DNA from: Acidobacteriota bacterium
GTDB taxonomy: Bacteria > Acidobacteriota > Terriglobia > Terriglobales > Acidobacteriaceae
DNA: 64,000 bases
Assembly: GCA_021778845.1 (NCBI GenBank)
Contig: JAJYBU010000015.1
Coordinates: 22,132-86,131, forward strand
Direction of reading: 5' to 3'
Of the stretch, positions 1-10,276 are shown one piece after another. How positions within the stretch are numbered: the first letter of the stretch is position 1; every line of letters starts with the position of its first letter. The notes below the pieces were generated by a model. That model searched no databases and had not been told where the DNA came from. It saw only the letters and a list, made by a program, of their open reading frames with translations. A program made the translations under genes and the position numbers.

Positions 1-1
1 A

Positions 2-799
2 CGGGCGGTTGGGCCGCGGCTGGCGAAGCGATTTGCGCGGTCGATTCTTGAGCTGGGTGGAAATAATGCAGCCATTGTGTGCCCAAGTGCGGACCTTGAT
101 CTGACGCTGCGGGGGATTGCATTTTCGGCGATGGGAACGGCGGGGCAGCGGTGTACGTCGCTGCGGCGATTGATTGTGCATGAGTCGATCTACGACAACA
201 TGGTGACGCGATTGAAGCGAGTGTATCTGTCGGTTGGGGTGGGCGACCCGCGCGAGAGCGGAACGCTGGTGGGACCGCTGATTGATGCACGGTCGTTTGC
301 TGCAATGCAGTCTGCTCTGGAGGAGGCGAGAGCTGTCGGAGCGACGGTTACCGGCGGAGAGCGTGTGGGAGTTGATGGTGCGGCAGAGGCATTCTACGTT
401 CGGCCTGCTCTGGTGGAGATTGCAGAGCAGGCGGCGGTAGTAAAGCGCGAGACCTTTGCGCCCATTCTGTTTGTGCTGAAGTATCGCGAGATTGAGGAGG
501 CGATTGCCTTGCAGAATGATGTTCCGCAGGGTTTATCGTCGTCGATTTTCACGCTGAATATGCGCGAGGCCGAGAGGTTTGTCTCGGCGTCTGGATCGGA
601 CTGCGGGATCGCCAACGTTAATATCGGGACGTCGGGCGCAGAGATCGGTGGAGCGTTTGGCGGCGAAAAGGAGACTGGTGGAGGGCGCGAGTCGGGATCG
701 GATGCGTGGAAGCAATATATGCGGCGAGCCACGAATACCATTAATTATGGAACGGACCTCCCACTCGCGCAGGGAGTTAGTTTCGATATTGCGGAGTAG
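2..799 (+). CDS. ALDH7-type aldehyde dehydrogenase (alpha-aminoadipic semialdehyde dehydrogenase-like), C-terminal part
   Basis: The reading frame enters from the left edge, so only the C-terminal 265 residues are present. The frame shows the family motif LELGGNN (fragment residues 16-22), then GTAGQRCTS with the catalytic cysteine at fragment residue 51 (codon 152-154). The C-terminal stretch [20 protein letters not shown] is typical of the ALDH7/antiquitin branch. Family members oxidise alpha-aminoadipic semialdehyde/piperideine-6-carboxylate in lysine catabolism, using NAD(P)+, in the cytosol. The neighbouring arginine and histidine degradation genes fit an amino-acid catabolic role. A lysine substrate is inferred from subfamily resemblance only; the N-terminal cofactor-binding part lies outside the window. 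Confidence 0.9.
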   Translation, partial: RAVGPRLAKRFARSILELGGNNAAIVCPSADLDLTLRGIAFSAMGTAGQRCTSLRRLIVHESIYDNMVTRLKRVYLSVGVGDPRESGTLVGPLIDARSFAAMQSALEEARAVGATVTGGERVGVDGAAEAFYVRPALVEIAEQAAVVKRETFAPILFVLKYREIEEAIALQNDVPQGLSSSIFTLNMREAERFVSASGSDCGIANVNIGTSGAEIGGAFGGEKETGGGRESGSDAWKQYMRRATNTINYGTDLPLAQGVSFDIAE

Positions 800-817
800 T
801 GTGGCAATAGGTTGCGG

Positions 818-920
818 GATAGAAACTATAAGTCACTGCAGTAGTTTCTATCTGCACTATCATCGCGTCCTATGAGAAGTTATGCATAGGAGATAGATAA
901 AATAATCATGTATATCTATC
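818..920. promoter_or_regulatory. Two inverted repeats with GATAGA/TCTATC arms upstream of the arginine fusion gene
   Basis: The 197-base gap between the aldehyde dehydrogenase and the fusion gene contains two perfect inverted repeats with 13-base spacers. The first is GATAGAAACTA (818-828) with TAGTTTCTATC (842-852). The second is GATAGATA (892-899) with TATCTATC (913-920). A further lone GATAGA lies at 985-990. A weak promoter, TTGACG (947-952) and GATGCT (971-976), lies just downstream. No U-run follows either repeat, so operator sites are favoured over terminators. The binding protein is unknown; the nearby Lrp/AsnC regulator is one candidate. Confidence 0.45.
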
Positions 921-996
921 CACTCAATTACGAATAATCATTCTTGTTGACGGCACTCCATCGGCACTGCGATGCTTCAGAGTAGATAGAGGCCGC

Positions 997-3171
997 ATGA
1001 CCATGAATGCCATATTGCAGCATGAAGTTATCTCCAAAGTAGTTAATCCAAGCAGTGTAGAAAAGCTATCGCTGCTCATGTGTCCTCCTACTTTGTACGA
1101 GGTGAGTTATGTCATTAATCCTTGGATGCAGGGGAATATGGGTCACGCATCCCGGCAGCGCGCGATGCGGCAGTGGGAGAGCTTGTATGAGGTGCTATCG
1201 GAATTAGCCGACGTGCAGTTAGTGCAGCCTATCGCTGGATCACCGGATATGGTGTTTACGGCAAATGCTGGTTTGGCGCGGAATGGTGTTGTGGCGATCA
1301 GCAGCTTTTACTATCCCGAGCGTCAAGGCGAGGAGCCACACTTTCGCGCCTGGTTTGAGAAGGCCGGGTACAAGATTGTCGACCTTCCACGTGAGACGCC
1401 ATTCGAGGGTGAGGGCGATGCGTTGTTCTCGGCGGATGGGTCGCGCTTGTGGGTTGGCTATGGGACGCGTACGGCGGAGTCAAGCCATGCTGCACTGAGT
1501 GGGTTGTGGGACGCCGAGGTGACGGGATTGCATCTGATCGATCCACGCTTCTATCACCTGGACACCTGCTTTGCTCCGCTGATGGATGGATCGTTGCTGT
1601 ACTATCCGTCGGCGTTCGATGCGGCGTCAATCGAGAAGATTGAAGCGTACTATCCGGCGGAGATGCGCATTGCCGTGGGCGAGAGTGATGCGCTGTCGTT
1701 CGCTTGCAATGCTGTGAATATCGGGAAGACGATAGTGCTCAACCTCATCAGTGCTGAGTTGGAACTGGAACTCCGCAGACGTGGGTTCGAGGTTGTGCAG
1801 GTGGAGTTAGATGAGTTTTTGAAGGCTGGTGGCGCGGCAAAGTGCCTGGTGATGAAGTTGACACCGGAGTTGCATCGCGCGCCTCGGGAGGGTGACGAGA
1901 TGGAGCGGAAAGAGAAGTCAGAGGCGGAGTTGATTGCGCTGGAAGAGCAGTACGGGGCGCACAACTATCATCCGCTGGATGTAGTGATTGAGCGCGCGCA
2001 GGGTGCGTGGGTGACGGATGTTGCCGGACGACGCTATCTGGATTTTCTTGCGGCGTACTCTGCGGTGAATCAGGGTCACTGCCATCCGGTGATTCTGAAG
2101 GCGATGGTCGAGCAGGCGCAGAAGGTTACGCTGACGTCGCGAGCATTTCGGAACGATCAACTGCCGCTGCTGCTGCGCGATCTACATGAGTTGACGGAGT
2201 TTGATCGAGCGCTGCCGATGAACTCCGGCGCGGAGGCGGTGGAGACGGCGTTGAAGGCGGCGAGAAAGTGGGGTGAGACCGTCAAGGGAATCGAGCGCGA
2301 CCAGACAGAGATTATTACGTGCTCGAATAATTTTCACGGGCGAACGATTGCGATTGTCGGCTTCTCTACGGATGCACAGTATCGTGCGGGCTTTGGGCCG
2401 TTTCCTGCCGGGTTCAAGCATGTACCGTTTGGTGATGCGGACGCGCTGCGTCGGACGATTACGCCGCAGACGTGTGCGTTCCTGGTCGAGCCGATCCAGG
2501 GTGAGGCCGGCGTGATCGTTCCTCCGGAGGGATATCTGCGGGAGGTTGCGAAGATCTGCCGTGAGAACAATGTGCTGCTGGTCGTGGACGAGATTCAGTC
2601 TGGGTTGGGGCGCACGGGAAAGCTGTTTGCGTACATGCATGATGGGATTACGCCGGATGTGGTGATCGTGGGCAAGGCGCTGTCGGGAGGGTTCTACCCA
2701 GTGTCGGCGGTACTAAGTTCGACCGAGGTGCTGGGCGTGTTTCAGCCGGGCGATCACGGCAGCACGTTCGGTGGAAACCCGCTGGCGTGTGCTGTGGCGA
2801 GAGCTGCGCTGCGGGTGATTGTGGAGGAGCAGCTTGCGGAGCGGTCTGCGGAGTTGGGAGTGTATGCCCTGGCAAGGCTCAAAGAAATGAGCAGCAGCAA
2901 CGTTGTGGAGGTGCGCGGGCGCGGACTATGGCTGGCGATTGAGTTGAATGTGCCGGCGCGACCAATCTGCGAAGCGCTGCGCGACCGCGGCGTCCTGTGC
3001 AAGGAGACGCATGAGACGGTGATTCGCATTGCACCGCCGCTGATGATCAGCCGCGAGGACCTGGACTGGGGGCTCGCGCAGATTGAGCACGTGTTGGATG
3101 AGCGCCGCGTCGAGAACCTGGACGCTCACTCGACTAGAAGCGAAGCGGACGCTTTCGCTCCAGTGGCGTAG
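997..3171 (+). CDS. Fusion protein: ArgZ-type arginine dihydrolase-like domain + ornithine aminotransferase
   Basis: The 724-residue protein joins two enzymes. Residues about 25-295 match the guanidino-modifying (amidinotransferase-fold) domain of cyanobacterial ArgZ/AgrE: FTAN (Asn90), GEGDALF (137-143), HLDT (His187) and GGAAKC (Cys283). These equal the ArgZ residues Asn71, His168 and Cys264 with a constant offset of 19. ArgZ converts arginine to ornithine, CO2 and two ammonia. Residues about 310-710 are a class-III PLP aminotransferase of the RocD type, with DEIQSG (531-536) and the PLP lysine in VGKALSGG (Lys560). Together they would take arginine to glutamate-5-semialdehyde. Dihydrolase rather than deiminase chemistry is inferred from the conserved Asn. 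The start is the first ATG after an AGAGG-like site. The 3' end overlaps the convergent Lrp gene by 38 bases. Confidence 0.88.
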   Translation: MTMNAILQHEVISKVVNPSSVEKLSLLMCPPTLYEVSYVINPWMQGNMGHASRQRAMRQWESLYEVLSELADVQLVQPIAGSPDMVFTANAGLARNGVVAISSFYYPERQGEEPHFRAWFEKAGYKIVDLPRETPFEGEGDALFSADGSRLWVGYGTRTAESSHAALSGLWDAEVTGLHLIDPRFYHLDTCFAPLMDGSLLYYPSAFDAASIEKIEAYYPAEMRIAVGESDALSFACNAVNIGKTIVLNLISAELELELRRRGFEVVQVELDEFLKAGGAAKCLVMKLTPELHRAPREGDEMERKEKSEAELIALEEQYGAHNYHPLDVVIERAQGAWVTDVAGRRYLDFLAAYSAVNQGHCHPVILKAMVEQAQKVTLTSRAFRNDQLPLLLRDLHELTEFDRALPMNSGAEAVETALKAARKWGETVKGIERDQTEIITCSNNFHGRTIAIVGFSTDAQYRAGFGPFPAGFKHVPFGDADALRRTITPQTCAFLVEPIQGEAGVIVPPEGYLREVAKICRENNVLLVVDEIQSGLGRTGKLFAYMHDGITPDVVIVGKALSGGFYPVSAVLSSTEVLGVFQPGDHGSTFGGNPLACAVARAALRVIVEEQLAERSAELGVYALARLKEMSSSNVVEVRGRGLWLAIELNVPARPICEALRDRGVLCKETHETVIRIAPPLMISREDLDWGLAQIEHVLDERRVENLDAHSTRSEADAFAPVA

Positions 3172-3586
3172 AGAGAACCATGCTCGTGGTTGGACTGCCG
3201 TAGGGAAGAAGCTTCTCGATGAGATCTTCGAGATCGGTCATGGAGGCGAGCACAACTTTGAGCAGGAAGGCGTCGTTGCCGGTGAGGTGGTGGCACTCCT
3301 GCACGGCGTCCAGCGTGGGAAGGAATTTGAGGAAGGGCTTGTAGCGGGTTCCGTCGCAGGTGAGGCGGACGAAGGCGGTGATGGTGAGCCCGAGGGCCTG
3401 GAGATTGATGTCGGCGCGATAGCCGCGGATAATCTCAAGGCTTTCAAGGCGGCGCAAACGCTCGGCTGTTGCTGAGGGGGAGAGTCCGATGCGGCGTGCG
3501 AGTTCGGCAATGGCGAGCCGTGAGTCGGTGGTGAGCTCGCGCAGTAGCTTGCGGTCGATGGAGTCGATTCCAGTGTGTAGAAGCAT
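3134..3586 (-). CDS. Lrp/AsnC family transcriptional regulator
   Basis: A 150-residue protein of normal Lrp/AsnC length. An N-terminal helix-turn-helix (about residues 5-55, with [17 protein letters not shown]) is followed by an RAM effector domain (about 65-140). The start at 3586 is chosen because a clear AGGAG lies 7 bases upstream; longer in-frame starts lack one. Proteins of this family sense amino acids and control their catabolic or transport genes. Its place between the arginine fusion gene (convergent, 38-base 3' overlap) and the hut operon (divergent) suggests it controls one or both. The effector cannot be told from sequence. Confidence 0.9.
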   Translation of the reverse strand: MLLHTGIDSIDRKLLRELTTDSRLAIAELARRIGLSPSATAERLRRLESLEIIRGYRADINLQALGLTITAFVRLTCDGTRYKPFLKFLPTLDAVQECHHLTGNDAFLLKVVLASMTDLEDLIEKLLPYGSPTTSMVLSTPLERKRPLRF

Positions 3587-3669
3587 GTGGTGCTCCTTGG
3601 ATGCTGAGTGCCCGCGATTGAAGATCCAAGTCCCGGATGGATATGCAACCGTGGATTGCAATGATAATA

Positions 3670-3693
3670 GTTCATTTGAACGTTGAATCAACG
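3670..3693. promoter_or_regulatory. Tandem palindromes between the lrp-like gene and hutH
   Basis: Two perfect palindromes abut in the divergent intergenic region. GTTCATTTGAAC spans 3670-3681 (5-bp arms, 2-base centre) and CGTTGAATCAACG spans 3681-3693 (6-bp arms, 1-base centre). Their centres are about 11.5 bases apart, roughly one helical turn, as expected for cooperative dimers on one DNA face. They lie 84-107 bases upstream of the regulator start and 67-90 bases upstream of hutH, so one protein could control both. Confidence 0.5.
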
Positions 3694-3759
3694 GCAGAGA
3701 CTGGTGATAACCGCCGTATGGGTGTTCACGCGCGTAGTCCGGCTGCATAGGATTACAGC

Positions 3760-5286
3760 ATGATTGCTTTGGATGGTGCCTCGCTGAGGATCGAAGATGT
3801 GGTGGCTGTGGCCGACGGGCACACCACGGTGCGGATTAGTGCCAGCGCGCTCGAGCGGATGGAGCGGTCGAGGGAACGCGTCGAGGCTGCGATGTGTGGG
3901 ACGAAGCCGGTGTATGCGCTGAATACGGGCGTGGGGCTGCTGGCGAATATCCGGCTGGAGGACGATGAGATTGAGGCGATGCAGGTCAATCTGATCCGTT
4001 CGCACTGCTGTGGCGTGGGCGCGCCGTTGCCGGTGACGGTGGTGCGGGGGATGATGTTGATCCGGGCCAACGTGCTGGCGAAGGGGCTGTCGGGGATTCG
4101 GGCTGTGGTGGCAGAACGGATCTGCGATCTGCTGAATCATGGAATTACGCCGGTGGTGCCGTCGCGTGGAAGCGTGGGCGCGAGTGGAGATCTTGCTCCG
4201 TTGGCGCATATGGCGCTGGTGCTGATCGGCGAGGGGCGCGCTGAGTATCGGGGTGAGGTAATGCGTGCGGCGGAGTGCATGGAGCGAGAGGGGATTGAGC
4301 CGCTCGTGCTCCTGGGGAAGGAGGGTATCTCGCTGCTGAATGGGACGCAGGCGATGCTCTCCATTGGATGCCTGCAACTGACAGAGATGGAGAACCTGTT
4401 CTATGCGGCACAGACGACAGCGGCGTTGAGTATCGAGGCGTTACGTGGAACCGCTGCGGCGTTTGATGCTCGGCTGCATGCGGCACGGCCGCACGCCGGA
4501 CAGGTGCTGAGCGCGAGCCATCTGCTGAGTCTGCTGGAGGGAAGTCCGATTCCGAGGACGCATGGTGAGGGCAGCAAGATTCAGGATGCCTACTGCCTGC
4601 GGTGTATTCCGCAGGTGCATGGAGCGGCCTGGGACACGCTGCAGTATGCGCGCGGGGTGTTTGAGATTGAGTTGAACAGTGCGACGGATAATCCGCTGGT
4701 GTTTGAGGATGCGATTGTGTCAGGGGGCAATTTTCATGGAGCTCCGCTGGCGCTGGAGCTGGATTATCTGTCGATCGCGTTGTGCCAGATCGCGGGGATC
4801 TCGGAGCGGCGGACGGAGCGGCTGATGAACCCGAGCTTGAACGAGGGGCTGCCTGCGTTTCTTGCGTCGCGGCCGGGAATTGAGTCGGGCATGATGATGG
4901 CGCAGGTGACGGCAGCGGCGCTGGTGGCGGAGATGCGCGTGCTGGCTTCGCCGGCGTCGACGGGATCGATCCCGACAAGCGGCAACCAGGAAGATTTCGT
5001 CAGCATGGGAATGACGTCGGGGCTGAAGCTGGAGCAGGCGGTGGGTCTGGCGCGGATGGTGATTGCGATCGAACTGCTGGCTGCGGCAAGAGCGATGGAT
5101 CTTCGCGGCGATACGAGCACGGAGGCGTTGGAACGGGCGCGAGCGAGCTTTCGAGAGCGCATCCCTGCGTGGAAAGAAGATTGTGTGCTGTCGGTGTGGA
5201 TGGAAGAGGCCACAAAGTTTTTGGAGGATGACGGATGGCGAGAGCTTGGGCTTGGGCGGCTGATGGTTGAGGAGGTAGTTCGATGA
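3760..5286 (+). CDS. hutH: Histidine ammonia-lyase
   Basis: A 508-residue protein of the aromatic amino acid lyase family, the usual length for HutH. It removes ammonia from L-histidine to give trans-urocanate, the first step of histidine degradation, in the cytosol. The Ala141-Ser142-Gly143 triad in [14 protein letters not shown] forms the MIO electrophile, and the catalytic Tyr52 region reads YALNTGVG. The start has an AGGA about 7 bases upstream. It is first in a four-gene operon; its stop overlaps the hutU start (ATGA), implying translational coupling. Confidence 0.96.
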   Translation: MIALDGASLRIEDVVAVADGHTTVRISASALERMERSRERVEAAMCGTKPVYALNTGVGLLANIRLEDDEIEAMQVNLIRSHCCGVGAPLPVTVVRGMMLIRANVLAKGLSGIRAVVAERICDLLNHGITPVVPSRGSVGASGDLAPLAHMALVLIGEGRAEYRGEVMRAAECMEREGIEPLVLLGKEGISLLNGTQAMLSIGCLQLTEMENLFYAAQTTAALSIEALRGTAAAFDARLHAARPHAGQVLSASHLLSLLEGSPIPRTHGEGSKIQDAYCLRCIPQVHGAAWDTLQYARGVFEIELNSATDNPLVFEDAIVSGGNFHGAPLALELDYLSIALCQIAGISERRTERLMNPSLNEGLPAFLASRPGIESGMMMAQVTAAALVAEMRVLASPASTGSIPTSGNQEDFVSMGMTSGLKLEQAVGLARMVIAIELLAAARAMDLRGDTSTEALERARASFRERIPAWKEDCVLSVWMEEATKFLEDDGWRELGLGRLMVEEVVR

Positions 5287-6941
5287 TGGAAGGATATTCT
5301 CCGGTACGAGCGGCGCGCGGTGGGACAAGAACAGCGAAGGGATGGATTCAGGAGGCAGCCAAGCGGATGCTGATGAACAATCTCGATCCTGAGGTTGCGG
5401 AGAAGCCGGAGGAGTTGATCGTGTATGGAGGGCGGGGGAAGGCGGCGCGCAATTGGGAGTGCTATCACACGATTGTGGAGACGCTGGACCGGCTGGAGAA
5501 TGATCAGACACTGCTGGTGCAATCGGGCAAGGCGGTGGCGGTGCTCAATACGCATCGGCTGGCGCCGCGGGTGTTGATTGCGAACTCGAACCTGGTGCCG
5601 CACTGGGCAAACTGGGAGGAGTTTGATCGGCTGGATGCTGCGGGTTTGATGATGTACGGGCAGATGACGGCGGGCTCGTGGATTTATATCGGCACGCAGG
5701 GAATTTTGCAGGGGACGTATGAGACGTTTCGCGGTGCGGCGAAGAAGCACTTCAACGACACACTGGCGGGTACGATTATGGTGACGGCTGGACTGGGAGG
5801 GATGGGTGGGGCGCAGCCGTTGGCGGTGAAGCTCGCTGGTGGCGTGAGCATTTGCGTTGAGATTGATGCGTCGCGGATTGAGCGCAGGTTGGAGACGCGA
5901 TATCTGGACAAGGCGACGCGCTCGCTGGATGAGGCAATTGCCTGGGCGCAGGCGGCGAAGAGGAATCGAGAGGCGGTGTCGATTGGTCTGCTGGGGAATG
6001 CGGCCGAGGTGCTGCCGAAGATGGTCGCGACCGGATTTATTCCCGACCTGGTCACGGACCAGACGAGCTCGCACGACCCGATGTGGGGATATCTGCCGCC
6101 AGCGGAGGCTGATGAAGATTTGAATGCGCTGCGGTCGTTGCAACCGAAGGAGTATGCGGTTCGCGTCCAGGCGGCAATGGCACAGCATGTGCGCTCGATT
6201 CTGGAGATGCAGCGGCGCGGCGCGGTGGCGTTCGACTATGGAAATAATCTGCGCACACAGGCGAAGATCGCTGGTGTGGATGATGCATTCTCGTATCCAG
6301 GATTTGTGCCGGCGTTCATTCGCGATTCGTTCTGTGAGGGGCGCGGGCCGTTTCGATGGGTTGCGCTGTCGGGCGATCCGGCCGATATTGCGGCGACCGA
6401 TCAGGCGCTGCTGGAGCTGTTTCCGGAGGACAAGCGGCTGAAGGAGTGGCTGACGTTTGCGTCGAAGCAGATTGCGTTTCAGGGACTGCCGGCGCGCATT
6501 TGCTGGCTCGGTTATCGGGAACGTGATCGTGCCGGGTTGCTGTTTAACAGGATGGTGCGTGATGGTCGTTTGAGTGCGCCGATTGTGATTGGACGAGACC
6601 ATCTGGATGCGGGATCGGTGGCGAGTCCGTACCGCGAGACGGAAGGGATGATGGATGGTTCCGATGCTGTTTCAGATTGGGCGCTGCTGAACTTTGCGAC
6701 GGGCGTTGCGAGTGGGGCGGGCTGGATGAGCTTCCATCATGGCGGCGGTGTGGGCATGGGGTATAGTCAGCATGCGGGATTGGTTGCTGTCGCTGATGGA
6801 AGCGATGAGGCCGAGGAACGGCTGCGCATGTGCTTGACGAATGATCCGGCGATGGGCGTGGTTCGTCATGCGGATGCGGGCTATGAATTGGCTAAAGAGA
6901 CCGCTGCGAAACGTGGTCTGGACCTTCCGAGTGTTCGATGA
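5283..6941 (+). CDS. hutU: Urocanate hydratase
   Basis: A 552-residue NAD+-containing urocanase, full length for the family. It hydrates urocanate to 4-imidazolone-5-propanoate, the second step of histidine use. Signature sequences seen are the N-terminal [10 protein letters not shown], a glycine-rich segment [12 protein letters not shown] in the NAD-binding region, and [19 protein letters not shown], which holds the conserved active-site cysteine. The start codon lies inside the hutH stop (ATGATG), and its own stop overlaps hutI by ATGA, so the three are translated as a coupled series. Confidence 0.96.
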   Translation: MMEGYSPVRAARGGTRTAKGWIQEAAKRMLMNNLDPEVAEKPEELIVYGGRGKAARNWECYHTIVETLDRLENDQTLLVQSGKAVAVLNTHRLAPRVLIANSNLVPHWANWEEFDRLDAAGLMMYGQMTAGSWIYIGTQGILQGTYETFRGAAKKHFNDTLAGTIMVTAGLGGMGGAQPLAVKLAGGVSICVEIDASRIERRLETRYLDKATRSLDEAIAWAQAAKRNREAVSIGLLGNAAEVLPKMVATGFIPDLVTDQTSSHDPMWGYLPPAEADEDLNALRSLQPKEYAVRVQAAMAQHVRSILEMQRRGAVAFDYGNNLRTQAKIAGVDDAFSYPGFVPAFIRDSFCEGRGPFRWVALSGDPADIAATDQALLELFPEDKRLKEWLTFASKQIAFQGLPARICWLGYRERDRAGLLFNRMVRDGRLSAPIVIGRDHLDAGSVASPYRETEGMMDGSDAVSDWALLNFATGVASGAGWMSFHHGGGVGMGYSQHAGLVAVADGSDEAEERLRMCLTNDPAMGVVRHADAGYELAKETAAKRGLDLPSVR

Positions 6942-8164
6942 AGACAGACTTACTCATTACGGGCGTGGCGCAACTCGTCACCGCTGAAGGTGCGGAGGCG
7001 AAGCGCGGCCGCGCGATGAGTGCACTGAAGATTATTGATGATGCTGCGATGGCTGTGCTCGATGGGCACATTGCGTGGGTGGGAAGAGCGAGCGAGTGGA
7101 CGGGAGAGGCGGCGGCCACGGTGGACGTTGGCGGGGCTGCGGTGGTGCCGGGATTGATTGATCCGCATACGCATGCGGTGTGGGCGGGTGATCGGCTATC
7201 AGACTTCGAGGCGCGTGCGGCGGGAGCAACCTACGAGGAGATTCTGGCGGGTGGCGGCGGGATTAGGAGCACAGTGCGAGCGACCGCTGCGGCTACGCGC
7301 GAGGAGTTGGTTGCGCTTGCGAAGGTGCGAATCAATGCGCTGACGAGATCGGGCGCGACGACGATCGAGGTTAAGTCAGGATATGGGTTTTCGATGGCTG
7401 CCGAGATTGCAATGCTGGAGGCGATTGAACGACTGGCAGAGGATTCGGCCGCGCAGATTGTCGCTACACTGCTGGTCCACATACCGCCGGCCGATGTGAC
7501 GGAACGTCGCGAGTATGTCGAGCAGGTTTGCGGAGACTTGATTCCTGTGGTGGCGCGGCGTGGATTGGCATCGGCGGTGGACGTATTTGTCGAGCGCGAT
7601 GCCTGGCATGTTGATGAGGCGGAGGAGATTCTCGCGTGTGCGAAGCAACATGGGCTGGGGATCAAGCTGCATAGTGATCAGTTTCACAGTGTTGGCGGAG
7701 TTGAGTTGGGAGTGCGCCTGGGAGCGCTGAGCGTCGATCATCTGGAGGCCGCTGGAGAGACGCAGATTGCGCTGCTTGCGGGGAATACGACGGTTGCGAC
7801 CATTCTTCCGGGGGTGTCGCTGCACCTGGGAATCCCGGCGGCGCCGGGACGGAAGCTGATCGATGCGGGCGCTGCGGTGGCTGTGGGTACGGACCTTAAT
7901 CCTGGATCGAGTCCGCTGTATTCGAGCGCTGCTGCGTTGGCACTCGCGGTGCGGATGAATGGATTGACTGCACAGGAGGCGCTGGTTGCTGGAACGGTGA
8001 ATGCAGCACGTGCGCTGGGGTTGAATGATCAAGGTCGACTGGAAGCTGGGTGTGCGGCGGATTTTCTCGTGCTCGACAGTGGAGACTGGCGGGACCTGGT
8101 TTATAGGATGGGGGCGAGCCCGGTCCGCGAGGTGTGGGTCGGTGGCAGGAAGGTGGGCGCGTGA
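6938..8164 (+). CDS. hutI: Imidazolonepropionase
   Basis: A 408-residue amidohydrolase-superfamily enzyme that hydrolyses 4-imidazolone-5-propanoate to N-formimino-L-glutamate. The metal-binding motif [12 protein letters not shown] near residue 76 and the later conserved stretches [19 protein letters not shown] and GTDLNPGS all match HutI. Start and stop overlap the neighbouring hutU and hutF by four bases each. No internal defect is visible. The product feeds the HutF branch encoded next. Confidence 0.96.
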   Translation: MKTDLLITGVAQLVTAEGAEAKRGRAMSALKIIDDAAMAVLDGHIAWVGRASEWTGEAAATVDVGGAAVVPGLIDPHTHAVWAGDRLSDFEARAAGATYEEILAGGGGIRSTVRATAAATREELVALAKVRINALTRSGATTIEVKSGYGFSMAAEIAMLEAIERLAEDSAAQIVATLLVHIPPADVTERREYVEQVCGDLIPVVARRGLASAVDVFVERDAWHVDEAEEILACAKQHGLGIKLHSDQFHSVGGVELGVRLGALSVDHLEAAGETQIALLAGNTTVATILPGVSLHLGIPAAPGRKLIDAGAAVAVGTDLNPGSSPLYSSAAALALAVRMNGLTAQEALVAGTVNAARALGLNDQGRLEAGCAADFLVLDSGDWRDLVYRMGASPVREVWVGGRKVGA

Positions 8165-9555
8165 AGACTCTTTATCGACCGGAGCTACTGTATTCGGATG
8201 GAAGATTTATTGAACATGGTGAAGTGGTGGTGGGCGAAGATGGGTGCGTAATTGGTGCGACCAAAGGCTTGGATCTTTCGGCTGCGAAGATTGTAAAACT
8301 TCCGGGGAAGGCGTTGCTGCCGGGATTTGTGAATGCACACTCGCACGCTTTTCAACGCTTGATTCGCGGCAAGTCGGAGTCGCGTGCTGTGAGTGGCAGA
8401 GACTTCTGGTCGTGGCGAGGGACGATGTATCACGCCGCCAGCAGGCTCGATCCCCAGCAGGTGTATGACGTTGCGAGAATGGCGTTTCTGGAGATGGTGT
8501 TGGCGGGCACGACCACCGTTGGGGAGTTTCACTATCTGCACAACGCACCGGATGGACGACCTTATGATGATCCGAATGTGCTGAGCAAGCAGGTGATTGC
8601 AGCGGCGCAGTCGGTGGGCATACGGATCGTGTTGCTGCGCACGGCTTATGTGCGTTCGGGTTTCGAGCTGCCACCTGATCCGGGACAGACGCGCTTCTAT
8701 GAAACGTCGAAAGCGTTCCTGAAAAACATGGCCGCACTGGTGCGTGATAGTGCAGAGCGGGGGACGTCAGTTCACTGCGGAGTGGCTCCGCATAGCATTC
8801 GAGCGGTGCCCTTGCGTGAGTTGCATGAGATTGCTGAATGGACGCGAGCGAGCAAACTGCCGCTGCATATGCATGTGGCGGAGCAGGTTGCGGAGAATGC
8901 CGCGTGCGTGCGGGAGTATGGAGCTACGCCGGTGGCACTGCTCGCCAAGGAGCGAATCCTTGCGCCTGATTTAACCGCGGTGCATGGAGTTCATGTCTCC
9001 GCTGAAGAGATTGCGATGTTGGCGGCGGCAGGGACGACAGTCTGCTCATGTCCGACGACGGAGCGAAATCTCGGCGATGGGTTTGTGCGCGCGGATGACA
9101 TGATGGCGGCTGGAATTCGCTTTGCACTGGGGTCTGATAGCCAGGCACAGATTGATTCGCTGGAGGATGCGCGGGAGTTGGAATATCACCTGCGTTTGCA
9201 GCAACAGAAGCGAGCCATCCTGGATCAGTTGGGAGGAAAGCCTCTGGCAGCACGGCTGTTTGAGTGTGTGACGATCCATGGGGCGGCGTCGCTACAGGTG
9301 GCCAGCGGAGAGTTGAGGCCGGGAGCTTTCGGTGATTTCTTTACGGTCGATCTGAAAGATGTTTCGATTGCTGGAAACTCCGCGGAGGACTTGCTTCCTA
9401 TCATCGTCTTCTCGCTGAATCGATCGGCGATTCGAGACGTGGTGGTGAACGGACGTGTGATCCTTCGAGACCAGATGCATGAGCAATACGAGGAGATCCT
9501 GTCGCGGTATCGAGAGCTTCACGAGAAGATATGGTCGGACGCAGGGGTACGCTGA
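8161..9555 (+). CDS. hutF: Formimidoylglutamate deiminase
   Basis: A 464-residue metal-dependent amidohydrolase. HutF releases ammonia from N-formimino-L-glutamate to give N-formyl-L-glutamate, the first half of the five-step histidine pathway branch. Visible motifs are NAHSHAFQR (metal site), GTTTVGEFHYLHN, HMHVAEQ and LGSDSQAQID. GTG at 8161 is chosen as start: it overlaps the hutI stop as GTGA and has AGGAAGG just upstream, whereas an upstream ATG would give a long overlap. HutG, which would hydrolyse the product, is not in the window, so the pathway must be completed elsewhere. Confidence 0.93.
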   Translation: MKTLYRPELLYSDGRFIEHGEVVVGEDGCVIGATKGLDLSAAKIVKLPGKALLPGFVNAHSHAFQRLIRGKSESRAVSGRDFWSWRGTMYHAASRLDPQQVYDVARMAFLEMVLAGTTTVGEFHYLHNAPDGRPYDDPNVLSKQVIAAAQSVGIRIVLLRTAYVRSGFELPPDPGQTRFYETSKAFLKNMAALVRDSAERGTSVHCGVAPHSIRAVPLRELHEIAEWTRASKLPLHMHVAEQVAENAACVREYGATPVALLAKERILAPDLTAVHGVHVSAEEIAMLAAAGTTVCSCPTTERNLGDGFVRADDMMAAGIRFALGSDSQAQIDSLEDARELEYHLRLQQQKRAILDQLGGKPLAARLFECVTIHGAASLQVASGELRPGAFGDFFTVDLKDVSIAGNSAEDLLPIIVFSLNRSAIRDVVVNGRVILRDQMHEQYEEILSRYRELHEKIWSDAGVR

Positions 9556-9565
9556 TCTGCGTCCG
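9536..9565. terminator. Hairpin between convergent hutF and the response regulator gene
   Basis: CGGACGCAG (9536-9544) and CTGCGTCCG (9557-9565) form a perfect 9-bp stem with a 12-base loop that spans the hutF stop codon. It sits exactly between two convergent genes, so it may limit readthrough both ways. There is no U-run, so intrinsic termination is uncertain. Confidence 0.5.
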
Positions 9566-9570
9566 CAAGG

Positions 9571-10272
9571 TTATGCGTTGGGATGAAGTTCGTCGCGAAA
9601 ACGGTAGCCAACATAGGGTGCCGTCAATAGATATTGCGGGTGAGCAGGATCGTCTTCGATTCGCTTGCGAAGTTCACGGACGTAGGTTCTTAAATATTCG
9701 ATATGGTCTTTGAACTCGGCTCCCCATATGGTGCTGAGTATCTTCTTGTGTGTGACGGGTCGGCCCTGATTGCACATGAGGAGATGCAGGATATCGAACT
9801 GCGTGCGAGTGAGAGGGATAGAACTACCGCGCTTGAGGAAGACCCGGCGCTTACCGCAAAGGGAGACATCGCCAACGACGAGAGGGGTATTCGAGAGCGC
9901 AGGCGACTGTCCGCGGCGGATGGCTGCATTCACGCGTGCGACCAACTCTCGAATGGCAAAGGGCTTGGTAATGTAGTCGTCGGCACCTGCTTCAAGGGCC
10001 TCGACTTTGTCGTCGACAGAATTGCGGACGGTCAACATGAGGATGGGGAGCGTGGGGGCGATGCGACGAATGGCACGGCACGCTGCGATCCCGCCCATGC
10101 CCGGCATGTTGATGTCGAGCAACACGGTATCGAAGTGCGATAACCCGATGAGCGAGATGGCTTCTTCCGCTCGCGCAGAGCCAACAACGTCGAAGCCAAG
10201 CGGGCGCAACGTCCCGGCGATTACTTTATGAATTCCGACTTCATCATCAACAACAAGAAGCTTTGCCTTCAT
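9571..10272 (-). CDS. OmpR/KdpE-family response regulator
   Basis: A 233-residue regulator with an N-terminal receiver domain (DD at 9-10, phospho-acceptor Asp53 in LLDINMPG, TKPF lysine near 103) and a C-terminal winged-helix DNA-binding domain (about 135-228). The start has AAAGGA seven bases upstream. The sensor kinase gene ends four bases before this start, so the two form an operon. KdpE-like sequence is apparent, but no kdpFABC genes are present here. Its targets may instead be local, such as the divergent porin. Confidence 0.92.
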   Translation of the reverse strand: MKAKLLVVDDEVGIHKVIAGTLRPLGFDVVGSARAEEAISLIGLSHFDTVLLDINMPGMGGIAACRAIRRIAPTLPILMLTVRNSVDDKVEALEAGADDYITKPFAIRELVARVNAAIRRGQSPALSNTPLVVGDVSLCGKRRVFLKRGSSIPLTRTQFDILHLLMCNQGRPVTHKKILSTIWGAEFKDHIEYLRTYVRELRKRIEDDPAHPQYLLTAPYVGYRFRDELHPNA

Positions 10273-10276
10273 TGCA

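Noticed and set aside
4764..6602. Long minus-strand frame opposite hutH/hutU
   Set aside because: Arg/His-rich antisense shadow; hutH and hutU are unambiguous.
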